A stretch of 64,000 nt of DNA from Robertkochia marina (lineage in GTDB: Bacteria; Bacteroidota; Bacteroidia; Flavobacteriales; Flavobacteriaceae). Below are positions 45,014 through 54,016 of this stretch, piece after piece. The position numbers and the translations under genes are program-made. Location: positions 620,001-684,000 of the forward strand of contig NZ_SSMC01000002.1 of assembly GCF_004799345.1 (NCBI RefSeq), written 5' to 3'. The notes below the pieces were generated by a model that was not told where the DNA came from, made no database searches, and saw only the letters and a program-made list of their open reading frames with translations. The first letter of the stretch is position 1. Each line of letters opens with the position of its first letter.

Positions 45014-45562
45014 ATGAACGTGGAGAAGGCTATATTGGCAGGTGGGTGCTTCTGGTGTACAGAGGCTGTATTTGAACGCCTGGAAGGTGTGTTATCGGTT
45101 CGATCCGGGTACACCGGAGGACAGATCAAGAACCCGGCATACCGCGAAATATGTACGGGAAGAACCGGTCATGCCGAGGCCGTTGAAATAGCATATGATC
45201 CGGAGGTGATCAGTTTCAGGGGATTACTAGAGATATTTTTTGCCACCCATGATCCCACAACGCTTAACAGGCAGGGTAACGATATGGGCACGCAATACCG
45301 TTCAGGAATCTTTTACCTGACCGAAGAGCAAAAGCTGCAGGCTGAAGCTTTTATTGAGATGTTGGAGGAAGAGAGGGTGTTTGACGATAAGATCGTAACA
45401 GAGGTTACTGAAGCAGGTCCGTTTTATGAGGCAGAAGATTATCACCAGGATTATTATGCTTATCATAAAGAACAACCTTATTGCAGGGTGATCATTGACC
45501 CGAAAATAAATAAGCTTAAAACATACTATTCACATAAACTAAAAAAGACGAATGCCATATAA
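45014..45562 (+). CDS. msrA: Peptide-methionine (S)-S-oxide reductase
   Basis: Repairs oxidised methionine (S-epimer) in proteins using thioredoxin. The 182-aa protein has the catalytic motif [11 protein letters not shown] (Cys near residue 12) right after MNVEKAILA, plus [16 protein letters not shown] and [16 protein letters not shown]. The second Cys is within the FWC motif. No fused MsrB domain. Its last codons overlap the start of folE by 11 bp. Confidence 0.95.
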   Translation: MNVEKAILAGGCFWCTEAVFERLEGVLSVRSGYTGGQIKNPAYREICTGRTGHAEAVEIAYDPEVISFRGLLEIFFATHDPTTLNRQGNDMGTQYRSGIFYLTEEQKLQAEAFIEMLEEERVFDDKIVTEVTEAGPFYEAEDYHQDYYAYHKEQPYCRVIIDPKINKLKTYYSHKLKKTNAI

Positions 45563-46148
45563 GACCTTTGAGGAATACAATATGAAGATCACGGATGAAG
45601 TTCGTGATCGTTATAAGCAGATCATTACAGAATTAGGAGAAGATGCAGATCGTGAAGGTCTGATTAAAACTCCTGAACGTGCCGCCAAGGCCATGCAATT
45701 TCTTACCCAGGGATATTACCAGGATGCCTCTGCGATCATGAAAAGTGCCATGTTCAAGGAGAGTTATAATGAAATGGTCATTGTTAAAGACATTGAGTTG
45801 TATTCTCTTTGTGAACACCATATTCTGCCTTTTTTCGGGAAGGCACATATCGCTTACATTCCTGATGGTTACATTGTAGGGTTAAGCAAACTGCCCAGGG
45901 TGGTGGATGTCTTTGCCCGCAGGCTGCAAGTTCAGGAGCGGTTAACCCATGACATTTTGGAGTGTATCAATGAAACCTTAAAGCCAAAGGGTGTAGCAGT
46001 TGTTATTGAAGCCTCTCATATGTGTATGATGATGCGGGGAGTACAAAAGCAGAACTCAGTAACAACAACCTCAGGGTTTCGTGGTCAATTCGAAAAAATT
46101 GAAACAAGAAATGAATTCTTAAAACTCATCAGTTCTGATCTGACCTGA
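45552..46148 (+). CDS. folE: GTP cyclohydrolase I
   Basis: Converts GTP to 7,8-dihydroneopterin triphosphate, first step of folate/tetrahydrobiopterin synthesis. The 198-aa protein has the zinc ligands in [18 protein letters not shown] (Cys and His near 79-82) and [16 protein letters not shown], with [23 protein letters not shown] between. The ATG at 45552 overlaps the msrA stop by 11 bp; an internal ATG at 45582 ([10 protein letters not shown]) is an alternative start. Confidence 0.95.
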   Translation: MPYKTFEEYNMKITDEVRDRYKQIITELGEDADREGLIKTPERAAKAMQFLTQGYYQDASAIMKSAMFKESYNEMVIVKDIELYSLCEHHILPFFGKAHIAYIPDGYIVGLSKLPRVVDVFARRLQVQERLTHDILECINETLKPKGVAVVIEASHMCMMMRGVQKQNSVTTTSGFRGQFEKIETRNEFLKLISSDLT

Positions 46149-46191
46149 TCTTAAGGCTTCCAAATTCTATTTTTAGTGTTACATTAGGGTC

Positions 46192-46482
46192 ATGAAGTAC
46201 GGAAAATTGGCTCTGGGACTGTTATTTGACCTTATCGGCATGGCCACTTATTTTGTGCCGGGATGGGGAGAGCTTGCCGATATTGCGTGGGCACCGGTAT
46301 CAGGTTATCTGATCACTAGGATGTACCCTGACAAAAGCGGCAGGATAGGAGGCGTGATAGGGTTTCTGGAAGAACTGATCCCCGGAACCGATTTTATACC
46401 AACTTTCACCTTAATGTGGTTATACACCTATGTGTATAAAAAAGATACTGCCGGAAAGAAAGCACTGGGTAAATCTATTTGA
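46192..46482 (+). CDS. Small conserved membrane-associated protein
   Basis: A 96-aa protein with two or three hydrophobic segments (LALGLLFDLIGMATYFVPGW, then FIPTFTLMWLYTYVY) and the phrase GELADIAWAPVSGYLITRMYPD. I recognise it only as a conserved hypothetical. It lies 43 bp after folE and converges with the DUF6787 gene, overlapping it by 8 bp. Confidence 0.75.
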   Translation: MKYGKLALGLLFDLIGMATYFVPGWGELADIAWAPVSGYLITRMYPDKSGRIGGVIGFLEELIPGTDFIPTFTLMWLYTYVYKKDTAGKKALGKSI

Positions 46483-46771
46483 CCTTAATACCCAGGCGAT
46501 ACAGCATTTTCTTCTCAAAGTTCCAGAAGAATTCAAATTGCCCGAAGAGCCATCCGAAAACAACAAGAAGCACCTGGTAGACCGGGAATATCACCAAAAT
46601 ACGTACAGGCCAGTAGATAAAGCCGGAAGTGGTATCCTGATGTATCCCAATAAGATGGGTGAGGGGTTCTGCCAATTTAGCGGCCGAGGAACCGGTAACA
46701 GCAAATACAATAAATATTACTGCTAATTGAAAATTAGAATCGATTCCCCAACGTTCTTTGAGCTTCTTCAT
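46475..46771 (-). CDS. DUF6787-family membrane protein
   Basis: A 98-aa protein with two membrane helices (LAVIFIVFAVTGSSAAKL and ILVIFPVYQVLLVVFGWLFG) and C-terminal FEFFWNFEKKMLYRL. Matches DUF6787, a flavobacterial family normally found near DUF6146 and DUF937 as here. Its last 8 bp overlap the convergent gene. Confidence 0.82.
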   Translation of the reverse strand: MKKLKERWGIDSNFQLAVIFIVFAVTGSSAAKLAEPLTHLIGIHQDTTSGFIYWPVRILVIFPVYQVLLVVFGWLFGQFEFFWNFEKKMLYRLGIKVK

Positions 46772-46800
46772 GTACTAAAATTTCAGGCTGCAAATATAAG

Positions 46801-47259
46801 CTAATTTATCCGTGGATAAAAAGGTCCCAACCTTTGATTGTATTTGCGTTGAAAATAAATGAAATAATTAAAAAGCATATAATTTACTTCGTAACCGTAA
46901 TCGATATTCGGGTCATAATCAATACGCCAGAGATAGAGGTTCGGGTCATAGAGCTGTGGTTGTTGCGCTCGAATATTCCAATTCGTAACGAATATCCGGT
47001 TCCTGTTCTCCATAAAGCTTTGGGAATAATAACCTCTCGGCTGGGCAATACGATTTACCCATACCGAGAACCCGGGATCAATGATGATGATCTCGTACTC
47101 GGTAGAATCATTGCCAATTCGAACCGTATCACCTTCCTGCGCCTTAAAAACTTCCTGCTCTGCCCGACTGATGTCTTCAAGAGGTAGCTCATTCATTTTC
47201 TTTGTTCCGGAACAGGATGCAATGGCAGCTATGACTAAAATGGTAAGTATCATTCTCAT
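46801..47259 (-). CDS. DUF6146-family lipoprotein
   Basis: A 152-aa lipoprotein: MRMILTILVIAAIASC is a lipobox ending in Cys near residue 16, then a compact domain with FSVWVNRIAQPRGYYSQSF and FVTNWNIRAQQP. The ATG at 47259 is preferred because the earlier start candidate at 47277 is a TTG. Function unknown; same strand as DUF6787 with a 29-bp gap. Confidence 0.82.
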   Translation of the reverse strand: MRMILTILVIAAIASCSGTKKMNELPLEDISRAEQEVFKAQEGDTVRIGNDSTEYEIIIIDPGFSVWVNRIAQPRGYYSQSFMENRNRIFVTNWNIRAQQPQLYDPNLYLWRIDYDPNIDYGYEVNYMLFNYFIYFQRKYNQRLGPFYPRIN

Positions 47260-47326
47260 TGTAAGCAGAAGATACAAAAAATAAAACAGGGAAGGGAGAG
47301 ATGCTTTGATTCAAAGAAGCGGTGCT

Positions 47327-47962
47327 TCAACCTCCAAAGAGTCCGTCAAGTAATCCGGATAAGCCGCCCTTTTTACTTTTACTACCCAAAACAATATCAC
47401 TCACATCATCCAGAACGCTGCCGTCTCCGTCGGCATCCAGCAGAGAAGTGATCAGGTCTTTGTTCTGCGAGGGTTGCCCACCCAACATACTTCCTAATAA
47501 CGTGTTCAGATCTCCTGAAGAATTGATATTATTTTGTCTTGATTGTTTACCTAAGAGCCCCATGGCGATGGGAGCAAGGGTCATGAGCATTTTGCCGATA
47601 TCCCCGGTATCCAGCCCTGTACGTTTACTCAACTGGTTCTCTACCTCAGGTTGTTGACCACCAAAAAGATGTCCAAGGATCCCTTTTCCGTCGTCCAGAA
47701 CCTCCTGATTAACTCCACCTTGAAATAAGCCACCCAGGTCATCCAAAATACTTCCGTCATGACGATCAGAACCCACGGCACCCATAAGGCCATCAGCCAT
47801 ATCAGATTTCCGGGCATTCTTTTTCATGGCTCCCATGAGCAGGGGAAGGGCCATACTTAGCACCTCAGCAGTTTTATCTTTTTCAACCCTGGTTTCATTA
47901 CTTAACCCATTGATCAATTCATTTCCTAACTCTCCTTCTAATAATTGCATTAACCCTGACAT
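47327..47962 (-). CDS. DUF937 domain protein
   Basis: A 211-aa protein: MSGLMQLLEGELGNELINGLSN, then MALPLLMGAMKKNA repeated in altered form as TLAPIAMGLLGKQS, the DUF937 unit; the C-terminus is Gly/Asp-rich (DADGDGSVLDDVSDI). Cytoplasmic, low cysteine, unknown role; adopts an all-helical fold in this family. Confidence 0.85.
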   Translation of the reverse strand: MSGLMQLLEGELGNELINGLSNETRVEKDKTAEVLSMALPLLMGAMKKNARKSDMADGLMGAVGSDRHDGSILDDLGGLFQGGVNQEVLDDGKGILGHLFGGQQPEVENQLSKRTGLDTGDIGKMLMTLAPIAMGLLGKQSRQNNINSSGDLNTLLGSMLGGQPSQNKDLITSLLDADGDGSVLDDVSDIVLGSKSKKGGLSGLLDGLFGG

Positions 47963-47997
47963 ACCGTATGATTTTTAAAAATTGACACCGGAATATA

Positions 47998-48032
47998 CAA
48001 AAAAAAGCCTTCCTTGATTAAGGAAAGCTTTT
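47998..48032 (-). terminator. Terminator of the serC-serA unit
   Basis: Stem TTCCTT / AAGGAA with outer AAAGC/GCTTT pairing and an A-run at 47999-48006 that gives a T tail on the minus strand, 21 bp past the serA stop. Confidence 0.75.
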
Positions 48033-48052
48033 GATAATTAGGTAGTTAAGTG

Positions 48053-49003
48053 TTATTTCAGCAATTCTGATATCTGATCTGCCAGTTCAATTCCGATCCT
48101 GTCCTGAGCCTCTTCGGTAGCTGCCCCGATATGAGGAGTTAGTGAAACCTTGGGGTGCATAAGAACTCTTATGGCAGGGGTAGGCTCATTTTCAAAAACG
48201 TCCAGCCCTGCAAATGCAAGCTGTTCATTGTCAAGGGCCTCTACCATGGCCACCTCATCAATAACACCGCCACGGGCAGCATTAATAAGGCCTGCGCCCT
48301 TTTTCATGACCTTGAACTCTTCTTTCCCGATTACATAATCTTTTTGAGCCGGTACGTGAAGACTGATAAAATCTGAGGAGCTTAGCACCTCTTCCTTGGA
48401 AATGGTTTTGATCTTAAAGTCCAGGCTTTGTCCGTCATAAAAGGGTAAGTTCAACGTGACCTCTTCAATAAAGGGGTCAAAGGCTACTACCTTCATCCCC
48501 AATCCGATCGCGATCTTGGCAGTTTCCTGTCCGATACGTCCAATACCGATAATCCCCATGGTTTTACCTCTCAGTTCAGAACCTCTGGCGTAGGCTTTCT
48601 TGAGCTGTCCGAATTTACTTTCTCCCTCCAGGGGCATGTTACGGTTTGCATCGTGTAGATATCGTACCCCGCCAAAAAGGTGAGCAAATACCAGTTCTGC
48701 CACAGAAGACGAAGATGCTGCAGGGGTATTAATAACATGCAGCCCTTTTGATCTGGCATAATCTACGTCAATATTATCCATACCAACGCCTCCACGTCCG
48801 ATAATTTTGAGGGAAGGACAGGCATCTATAAGTTCTTTTCGCACTTTGGTAGCACTTCTTACGAGCAGTACCCCAACCTCATGCTCGTTAATGTAATTTT
48901 CCAGTTGTTCCTGGGCTACTTTTGTAGTAATAACTTCATATCCGGCATTCTCCAAAGCGGCCTTTCCACTTGTTGAAATTCCGTCATTAGCTAATATTTT
49001 CAT
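48053..49003 (-). CDS. serA: D-3-phosphoglycerate dehydrogenase (2-hydroxyacid dehydrogenase)
   Basis: Oxidises 3-phosphoglycerate to 3-phosphohydroxypyruvate, first step of serine synthesis. The 316-aa protein is the short form with no regulatory ACT domain: GIIGIGRIGQETA (NAD-binding), active-site Arg in NAARGGVIDE, Glu in FENEP and His in TPHIGAATEEAQ. SVAELVFAHLF is family-typical. Placed 33 bp after serC in the same direction, so one operon. O-phosphoserine from this branch would also feed cysteate synthesis at 12.7 kb. Confidence 0.93.
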   Translation of the reverse strand: MKILANDGISTSGKAALENAGYEVITTKVAQEQLENYINEHEVGVLLVRSATKVRKELIDACPSLKIIGRGGVGMDNIDVDYARSKGLHVINTPAASSSSVAELVFAHLFGGVRYLHDANRNMPLEGESKFGQLKKAYARGSELRGKTMGIIGIGRIGQETAKIAIGLGMKVVAFDPFIEEVTLNLPFYDGQSLDFKIKTISKEEVLSSSDFISLHVPAQKDYVIGKEEFKVMKKGAGLINAARGGVIDEVAMVEALDNEQLAFAGLDVFENEPTPAIRVLMHPKVSLTPHIGAATEEAQDRIGIELADQISELLK

Positions 49004-49036
49004 GGTATTAAGTTCTTTCTTAATTATTGATTCGGT

Positions 49037-50101
49037 TTATGCTTTGTTTTCGAGCTCTTTCATAATATCGGCAAGTACCTGAACACTCTCCGGTTCCATG
49101 GCATTATACATAGAAGCGCGGTAGCCGCCAACACTTCGGTGTCCGTTGATCCCATTTATCCCGGCCTCTTTGGCCATCTGGTCAAAAACAGGCTTCAGGG
49201 CTTCATCAGTAAGATTAAACGTCGCATTCATGATCGAACGATCTTCAGTGGCGGCAAATCCTTTAAACAATGGGTTTCTGTCTATTTCACGGTAAATGAT
49301 GCCCGCTTTTTCGCGGTTTCGGGCTTCAATAGCTTCAATACCTCCGAGGTTCTTAAGCCATCTCATGGTTAACATCGATACATAGACGGCAAAAACAGGG
49401 GGGGTATTAAACATACTCTCCTTGCTTAGATGTATTTTATAGTCAAGCATAGACGGAATGATGCGGGTCACCTTTCCGAGAATATCTTCCTTAATAACCA
49501 CTAACACTGTACCGGCAGGTCCCATATTCTTTTGAGCACCGGCATAGATGAGTGAAAATTTTGAGAAATCCAGTTTTCTGGAGAAAATATCAGAACTCAT
49601 ATCGGCAACCACAGGAACCGAGGTTTGAGGAAAATCAAACATCTGTGTTCCGAAAATGGTATTATTGGAGGTGCAGTGAAAGTAGTCTGCATCTTCCGGT
49701 ATGGTGTAATTCTTAGGGATATAATTAAAGTTTGCATCCTTGGAAGATGCCACTTCAACAACCTCACCCAACAGTTTTGCCTCTTTCAGCGCCTTTGATG
49801 ACCAGGTACCTGTATTGAGATAAGCGGCCTTATTCTCTAATAAATTATAGGCGACATTCAGGAATTGAAGACTGGCTCCACCTTGTAAGAACAAGGCTTT
49901 ATAACCCTTATCCTGAAGTCCTAGTAGTTCAAGTGCCAGGCTCTGGGCTTCTTCCATGACTGCAATAAATTCTTTGCTTCGGTGGGAGATCTCCAGTATA
50001 GAGAGATCGATTCCGTTAAAATTTAAAACGGCCTGTGAGGCTTCCCGGAATACAGATTGAGGTAAGATACAAGGGCCTGCACTGAAGTTGTGTTTTTTCA
50101 T
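49037..50101 (-). CDS. serC: Phosphoserine aminotransferase
   Basis: PLP enzyme that aminates 3-phosphohydroxypyruvate to O-phosphoserine (and makes 4-phosphohydroxy-threonine for B6). The 354-aa protein starts MKKHNFSAGPCILPQSV; PLP lysine in LIYAGAQKNMGPAG (near 190); the C-terminus has GGYRASMYNAMEPESV. The ATG at 50101 is used because the longer N-terminus (MVSKTQRTIYS) precedes the conserved start. The 290-bp gap to the next gene contains a terminator. Confidence 0.95.
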   Translation of the reverse strand: MKKHNFSAGPCILPQSVFREASQAVLNFNGIDLSILEISHRSKEFIAVMEEAQSLALELLGLQDKGYKALFLQGGASLQFLNVAYNLLENKAAYLNTGTWSSKALKEAKLLGEVVEVASSKDANFNYIPKNYTIPEDADYFHCTSNNTIFGTQMFDFPQTSVPVVADMSSDIFSRKLDFSKFSLIYAGAQKNMGPAGTVLVVIKEDILGKVTRIIPSMLDYKIHLSKESMFNTPPVFAVYVSMLTMRWLKNLGGIEAIEARNREKAGIIYREIDRNPLFKGFAATEDRSIMNATFNLTDEALKPVFDQMAKEAGINGINGHRSVGGYRASMYNAMEPESVQVLADIMKELENKA

Positions 50102-50300
50102 AGAATAAATGGTACGTTGTGTTTTTGAAACCACTACAAAGTTGCTAATAATTGATCGAATAGCCTTGCATTAAAATCATAATTTTCGATGGTTATTTCA
50201 TCTGGAAATTGTTGATAATTTAAAAGTTTCAGGCCTTCATTGGCATAATAATAATTTCAGCGCCAAGCTCCTATCTATCTTTAGGTTCGGGCCGGAAATT

Positions 50301-50339
50301 AAAAAATCCGAGGGATTCTATAAAGAACCCTTCGGATTT
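50301..50339 (-). terminator. Terminator of the 50.4-kb secreted protein gene
   Basis: Stem AAATCCGA / TCGGATTT (50304-50311 and 50332-50339) plus GGG/CCC, with the A-run at 50301-50306 as minus-strand T tail. The remaining 50102-50300 shows no gene. Confidence 0.75.
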
Positions 50340-50390
50340 ATGATCATTTACAATTAAATTACTGATGGTTTTGAAGCAACAGCCGGTTGA

Positions 50391-50912
50391 TTAATTGCGA
50401 TTGTGAACATCAACGACAACCACTCTGCTGTCATTTCCGTTACTTAAGTGCATCTTATATTCTTTTTTGATGAGCTTGTCATTTTTGAAAACAGATTTGT
50501 ATTGATTTTTATCAATTTGCCATCCTTCATTTTCGTTATATACCTGGTCTCTTACAGGTTTAGGCAAGGAAATATCCTTATAGCGCTCAGAGCAAACTGA
50601 GATATCTCCGTTCTCATCATATAAAGCATACATATACCCCTTAGTAGAGAAGAACTCTACCACATAATCGGTTTCGGTAATATTATCGAGATGGGTTAAA
50701 TAATAGGGGGTATGTGGCTGATTCAGTTCATAACGGGCAGCCAGGGCTTCCATTTCTCTGGCAACATCCGGTGTATAATCATCCTGAACCGCATTCAGGA
50801 ATTTTTGATTTTTTGAAGATACTACCACATCTTCAAGAACCACAGGGGTTTCCTGTGCGGTAATGATCCCGAATGACAGGATCGCTAAAACGGTTACAAC
50901 TAAAGTTTTCAT
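50391..50912 (-). CDS. Secreted protein of unknown function, paralogue 1
   Basis: A 173-aa protein with a signal peptide (MKTLVVTVLAILSFGIITAQ). The mature part begins ETPVVLEDVVVSSKNQKF, then QDDYTPDVAREMEALAARYEL, and ends in a beta-rich region (YKMHLSNGNDSRVVVVDV). The next upstream gene encodes a clear paralogue with the same layout. I do not recognise a family. Its own terminator follows. Confidence 0.72.
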   Translation of the reverse strand: MKTLVVTVLAILSFGIITAQETPVVLEDVVVSSKNQKFLNAVQDDYTPDVAREMEALAARYELNQPHTPYYLTHLDNITETDYVVEFFSTKGYMYALYDENGDISVCSERYKDISLPKPVRDQVYNENEGWQIDKNQYKSVFKNDKLIKKEYKMHLSNGNDSRVVVVDVHNRN

Positions 50913-51041
50913 GATTGTTAGATTTTTAAAGGTTGTTTAAATGATTCTCTTAAATGAGAAACTGATTGTGTAGCAGGAAAAAATTCAGACTTTTTGTTTG
51001 CATATCTATAGTGGTTTTAAATTGATGAATTCTTTAAAAGG

Positions 51042-51079
51042 AGGAAGGAATCCTGCCCTGGCAGAATTCCGACCTTCCT
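51042..51079 (-). terminator. Strong hairpin after paralogue 2
   Basis: Nested stems AGGAAGG/CCTTCCT (51042-51048, 51073-51079), GGAAT/ATTCC and CTGCC/GGCAG with almost no unpaired bases; T-rich on the minus-strand side. Separates the two secreted paralogues into individual transcripts. Confidence 0.6.
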
Positions 51080-51115
51080 GTATATTGGTTGGGTGTTGTA
51101 TTGGATAAGAAGATC

Positions 51116-51610
51116 CTATCTCAGGTCAATGATCATTATTTTTCGATCTTTCCCTTTTTTCAAAGTGATCTTATAAACCTTTTTATATACGGCTTCATCC
51201 TTGTACAGGGTAGCGTACTCCGTTCCTTTGAGTTCCCATCCTATATTATCCTTCAGGATCTCATCTCTTACTTCTACCGGGAGCGCAATATCTCTGTAAT
51301 TCTCACGTGACTTGGTGATCTCACCTGTTTTGTCATAGGTGGTATACATACTTCCTTTGTCACTTTTGAATTCAATAAAATACTCTGATTTGGTACCTCC
51401 GCGGTATAGCTCACTATGAATAAGATCATAGGTAGCAGCTCTGTTTTGCATTTTTACGGCGTGATTTGGCGTATACTCATCCTGCATGGAGCTGATGTAA
51501 TGAGAGTTCTTGGCTCTAACCTCTACGTCTTCTAACTCTACCGGCTTATCCTGTGCTATTAGTATGCTGAAACTAAATAGGGCGATAAGGCTTAATACTA
51601 CAGTTTTCAT
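51116..51610 (-). CDS. Secreted protein of unknown function, paralogue 2
   Basis: A 164-aa protein with signal peptide MKTVVLSLIALFSFSILIAQ. Aligned by eye with paralogue 1 it shares LEDV.V...KN, Q D.YTP..A..M..AA.Y.L and the pattern of a small beta-rich domain ending RKIMIIDLR. Both begin with a phrase (LEDVEV / LEDVVV) resembling the linker before plug domains of outer-membrane receptors, but no barrel follows. A 21-bp-spaced direct repeat lies about 72-105 bp upstream. Confidence 0.72.
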   Translation of the reverse strand: MKTVVLSLIALFSFSILIAQDKPVELEDVEVRAKNSHYISSMQDEYTPNHAVKMQNRAATYDLIHSELYRGGTKSEYFIEFKSDKGSMYTTYDKTGEITKSRENYRDIALPVEVRDEILKDNIGWELKGTEYATLYKDEAVYKKVYKITLKKGKDRKIMIIDLR

Positions 51611-51681
51611 AATTATTGGTTTAAATTGGTTTGTGATGCTTACAGGACAAAGATGTGAAGAATTACAAGGCAGGTGGTAGC

Positions 51682-51715
51682 ACTAACGTCCCAACGTTTT
51701 ATACTAACATCCCAA
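51682..51715. promoter_or_regulatory. Direct-repeat operator candidate, 21-bp spacing
   Basis: ACTAACGTCCCAA at 51682-51694 and ACTAACATCCCAA at 51703-51715: 12 of 13 bases identical and start-to-start exactly 21 bp, two helical turns. On the minus strand it lies about 72-105 bp before the secreted paralogue 2 gene. AraC-family half-sites and LytTR sites both show this spacing; the minus-strand unit contains GACGTTAGT, near the LytTR consensus. The rest of 51611-52063 (453 bp, AT-rich) shows nothing else I can name. Confidence 0.55.
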
Positions 51716-52063
51716 TTTGTTAAAAGGATTTTTTAAAGGCTTTAAAATTTTTTTTAAATCCTGTAAATTATGTTTCAAGGATCTCCCGGAAGCCTTGTAT
51801 TTATTGACTTTTAAGAAGTGTAAGCGAGTAAATAACCTCCGGAGGTATCACCCGTGATTTTTTAGGTGAAATCATGGATTACGGACGTATTTTATAGATA
51901 ATTACAGTATGGTTTGTATAATAACTTCTGCAATGCAACGGAGTTTTATAAGATTTCGACATAAATTCACTCCATTTTTACTTTAAAATCAGATAAATAC
52001 GTTAGATATTTCAATTAGTTCATCACGGTTAGTGCAGAGTGGTGAGAAAAAAAATCGATGTGG

Positions 52064-54010
52064 TTAATCCAGAAAACTGTTTTTTACATGCTTTCGCGCA
52101 GATTCGGGAAAATTCATGCTGTCTAATAAGGCCTGGTAGCGGGGTTCATTACCCAGAGGTGCCAGATCGGGTTCCTGGGCCAGCCAGGTCATTTCGACCT
52201 CCCGGGCGGCGTATGATCTTTCCAGCCAATCCAGGGCCTTTTCGTGGTCGTCCATATGGGCGTGATATAGGGCAAGGAACCAGGCCGGGCTTCCGGAGTC
52301 CCCTGTATGGTAAGCTGCTCTTAACCAATCAAGTTCCTTGTTTATGGTATACTGATCACCCGTTTGTTTTGCTGTGAGCGCACTTAACCAATGCATAATT
52401 GCAGGACGAGTTTCAAACGTATCATAATAGGTTCTAACAGCGAGCTCCATTTTTTCATATTCGCTAAGAAAATAGTAGGCTTTAGCGGCTTCTCTGAGAT
52501 AATCATGATCATGTGTATACAGCCAATAACTATCTTCAAGCAGCTGTAAGGCTTTTTGGGTATCTCCTGTGAAATAGCTGATTAATGCCATCAAGGCTTC
52601 TATGTTTGGCCTCATAGATATCGCAGACTCACTGGAAGCCAACACATCTGCTGCTTTATCATATAACCCTAATTTAAGGGTGTAATCATAGTAACTATCC
52701 TCTAATTTATAATCGTTAATTTGGGGGTACTTTTGGCTTTTTGGATTAACGTTTAACTCATAATAAAATTCCCCCGTTTTTAATAAACGAATAGCTTTTT
52801 CATTCAAAGAATCCAGGTCCAAAACCCGGTACAGGTATTTTTGCGCTTGCCGCCATGCCAAATCTTGATTTGTATATGACCAAATAGTTCCGGAAACAAA
52901 CCAATTAGCTGCGAGTTGATAATATGCGTTAACAAAGCCAGGGTCTTCAGCTATGGCCTGTTTGAGTAATTCATTAGAATTTTTTAGTCCGGTATTACTC
53001 TTTATTTGGGCCTGGTGTAAACTTTTCATGTATAAATTGTAGGCTTTATCAGATTTGGTAGGTTGTTCCTTTTTTGATAATTCGGGTGCTTTTAAACCCA
53101 TTAGGGCGACAACATCTTTAGCAATGTTCTGTTGCATTTCAAATACCCCGGAATACTGTTGAAGAGGGAAGGTGAATACTCTTGACCACAATTGATGGTT
53201 ATTTTCGGTATCGACCAAGTGAACAGAAAATTTGAGTTGATCACCTGATAATTCCATAATGCCTGTAAACAGGTGGCTCAAAGCTAATGATTTAGCAATT
53301 TCAGGATGGGTGTAGCCTTTTTCCATATAAGGCATGACTGACGACATTGGGACCACTTTTTCTATGATATTCAGATTGGAAATTTCGCTTATAATTTCAT
53401 TTGCTACACTAAATCCCAAATAATCATAGGATTCATTACCCGTGAGATTCTTTAAGGGAGTCATAGCAACTGCCTTTATGTCTGTGGGGGAAGATTTACC
53501 TGAATTCTTATTATTATTGGAAGAGGCTACATAATACCAATAACCAAACCCTGACAAAAAAGCAAGGATAAACAATAGCCATATGCGGCGAGGAGTCCAA
53601 AACCCCGAAGATTTAGGTTTGGTATACTTCAAATGGTCATCATAGAGACTACCTCTGATAGGGGTTAAGCCGGAATCGGCCTCTCCGGGAGTGATCCCGA
53701 ACTTGTCTTTGAAGCATTTACTGAAGTAGGTCGGGCTGTTAAAACCCACCTTATAGCCCACCTCAGAAGCGGTCCAGTCGGTATGCTGAAGAAGTTTTAG
53801 AGATTCTTCGAGGCGGATATCCCTGATGAAGTGGGTAACCGACTTTCCGGTAAGTTTTTTTATACGCCTGTAGAGTTCTGAGCGACTCACTCCGGCAAGG
53901 GCAGCGAATTCTTCCACATCGAAGTCTTCGCGCTCCATGTTTTCGTGAACAAGGTCGGACAACATTTTTATGGCAGTAGACGACTTATCAGGCATAGGGT
54001 TTCCAGTCAT
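52064..54010 (-). CDS. Membrane-spanning AraC-TolB/TPR regulator, array member A
   Basis: A 648-aa protein. Residues about 18-112 are an AraC-type DNA-binding domain with both helix-turn-helix units (VSRSELYRRIKKLTGKSVTHFIRDIRL and ASEVGYKVGFNSPTYFSKCF, in pieces). One membrane helix at about 142-162 (RRIWLLFILAFLSGFGYWYY). Beyond it, outside the cytoplasm, a TolB-N/COG5616-like domain (about 177-310, AVAMTPLKNLTGNESYDYLGF) and TPR-like helices. The C-terminus carries the family ending REVEMTWLAQEPDLAPLG. The middle is AT-rich (19 of 60 at 53341) against GC-rich ends. Starts 6 bp after member B's stop, so the two share a transcript. Confidence 0.85.
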   Translation of the reverse strand: MTGNPMPDKSSTAIKMLSDLVHENMEREDFDVEEFAALAGVSRSELYRRIKKLTGKSVTHFIRDIRLEESLKLLQHTDWTASEVGYKVGFNSPTYFSKCFKDKFGITPGEADSGLTPIRGSLYDDHLKYTKPKSSGFWTPRRIWLLFILAFLSGFGYWYYVASSNNNKNSGKSSPTDIKAVAMTPLKNLTGNESYDYLGFSVANEIISEISNLNIIEKVVPMSSVMPYMEKGYTHPEIAKSLALSHLFTGIMELSGDQLKFSVHLVDTENNHQLWSRVFTFPLQQYSGVFEMQQNIAKDVVALMGLKAPELSKKEQPTKSDKAYNLYMKSLHQAQIKSNTGLKNSNELLKQAIAEDPGFVNAYYQLAANWFVSGTIWSYTNQDLAWRQAQKYLYRVLDLDSLNEKAIRLLKTGEFYYELNVNPKSQKYPQINDYKLEDSYYDYTLKLGLYDKAADVLASSESAISMRPNIEALMALISYFTGDTQKALQLLEDSYWLYTHDHDYLREAAKAYYFLSEYEKMELAVRTYYDTFETRPAIMHWLSALTAKQTGDQYTINKELDWLRAAYHTGDSGSPAWFLALYHAHMDDHEKALDWLERSYAAREVEMTWLAQEPDLAPLGNEPRYQALLDSMNFPESARKHVKNSFLD

Positions 54011-54016
54011 ATGCTA

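Noticed and set aside
50391-51610. Remnant of a TonB receptor plug domain split into two genes
   Set aside because: Each gene has its own complete signal peptide, terminator and full-length matching paralogue; only the LEDVxV phrase resembles a plug linker.
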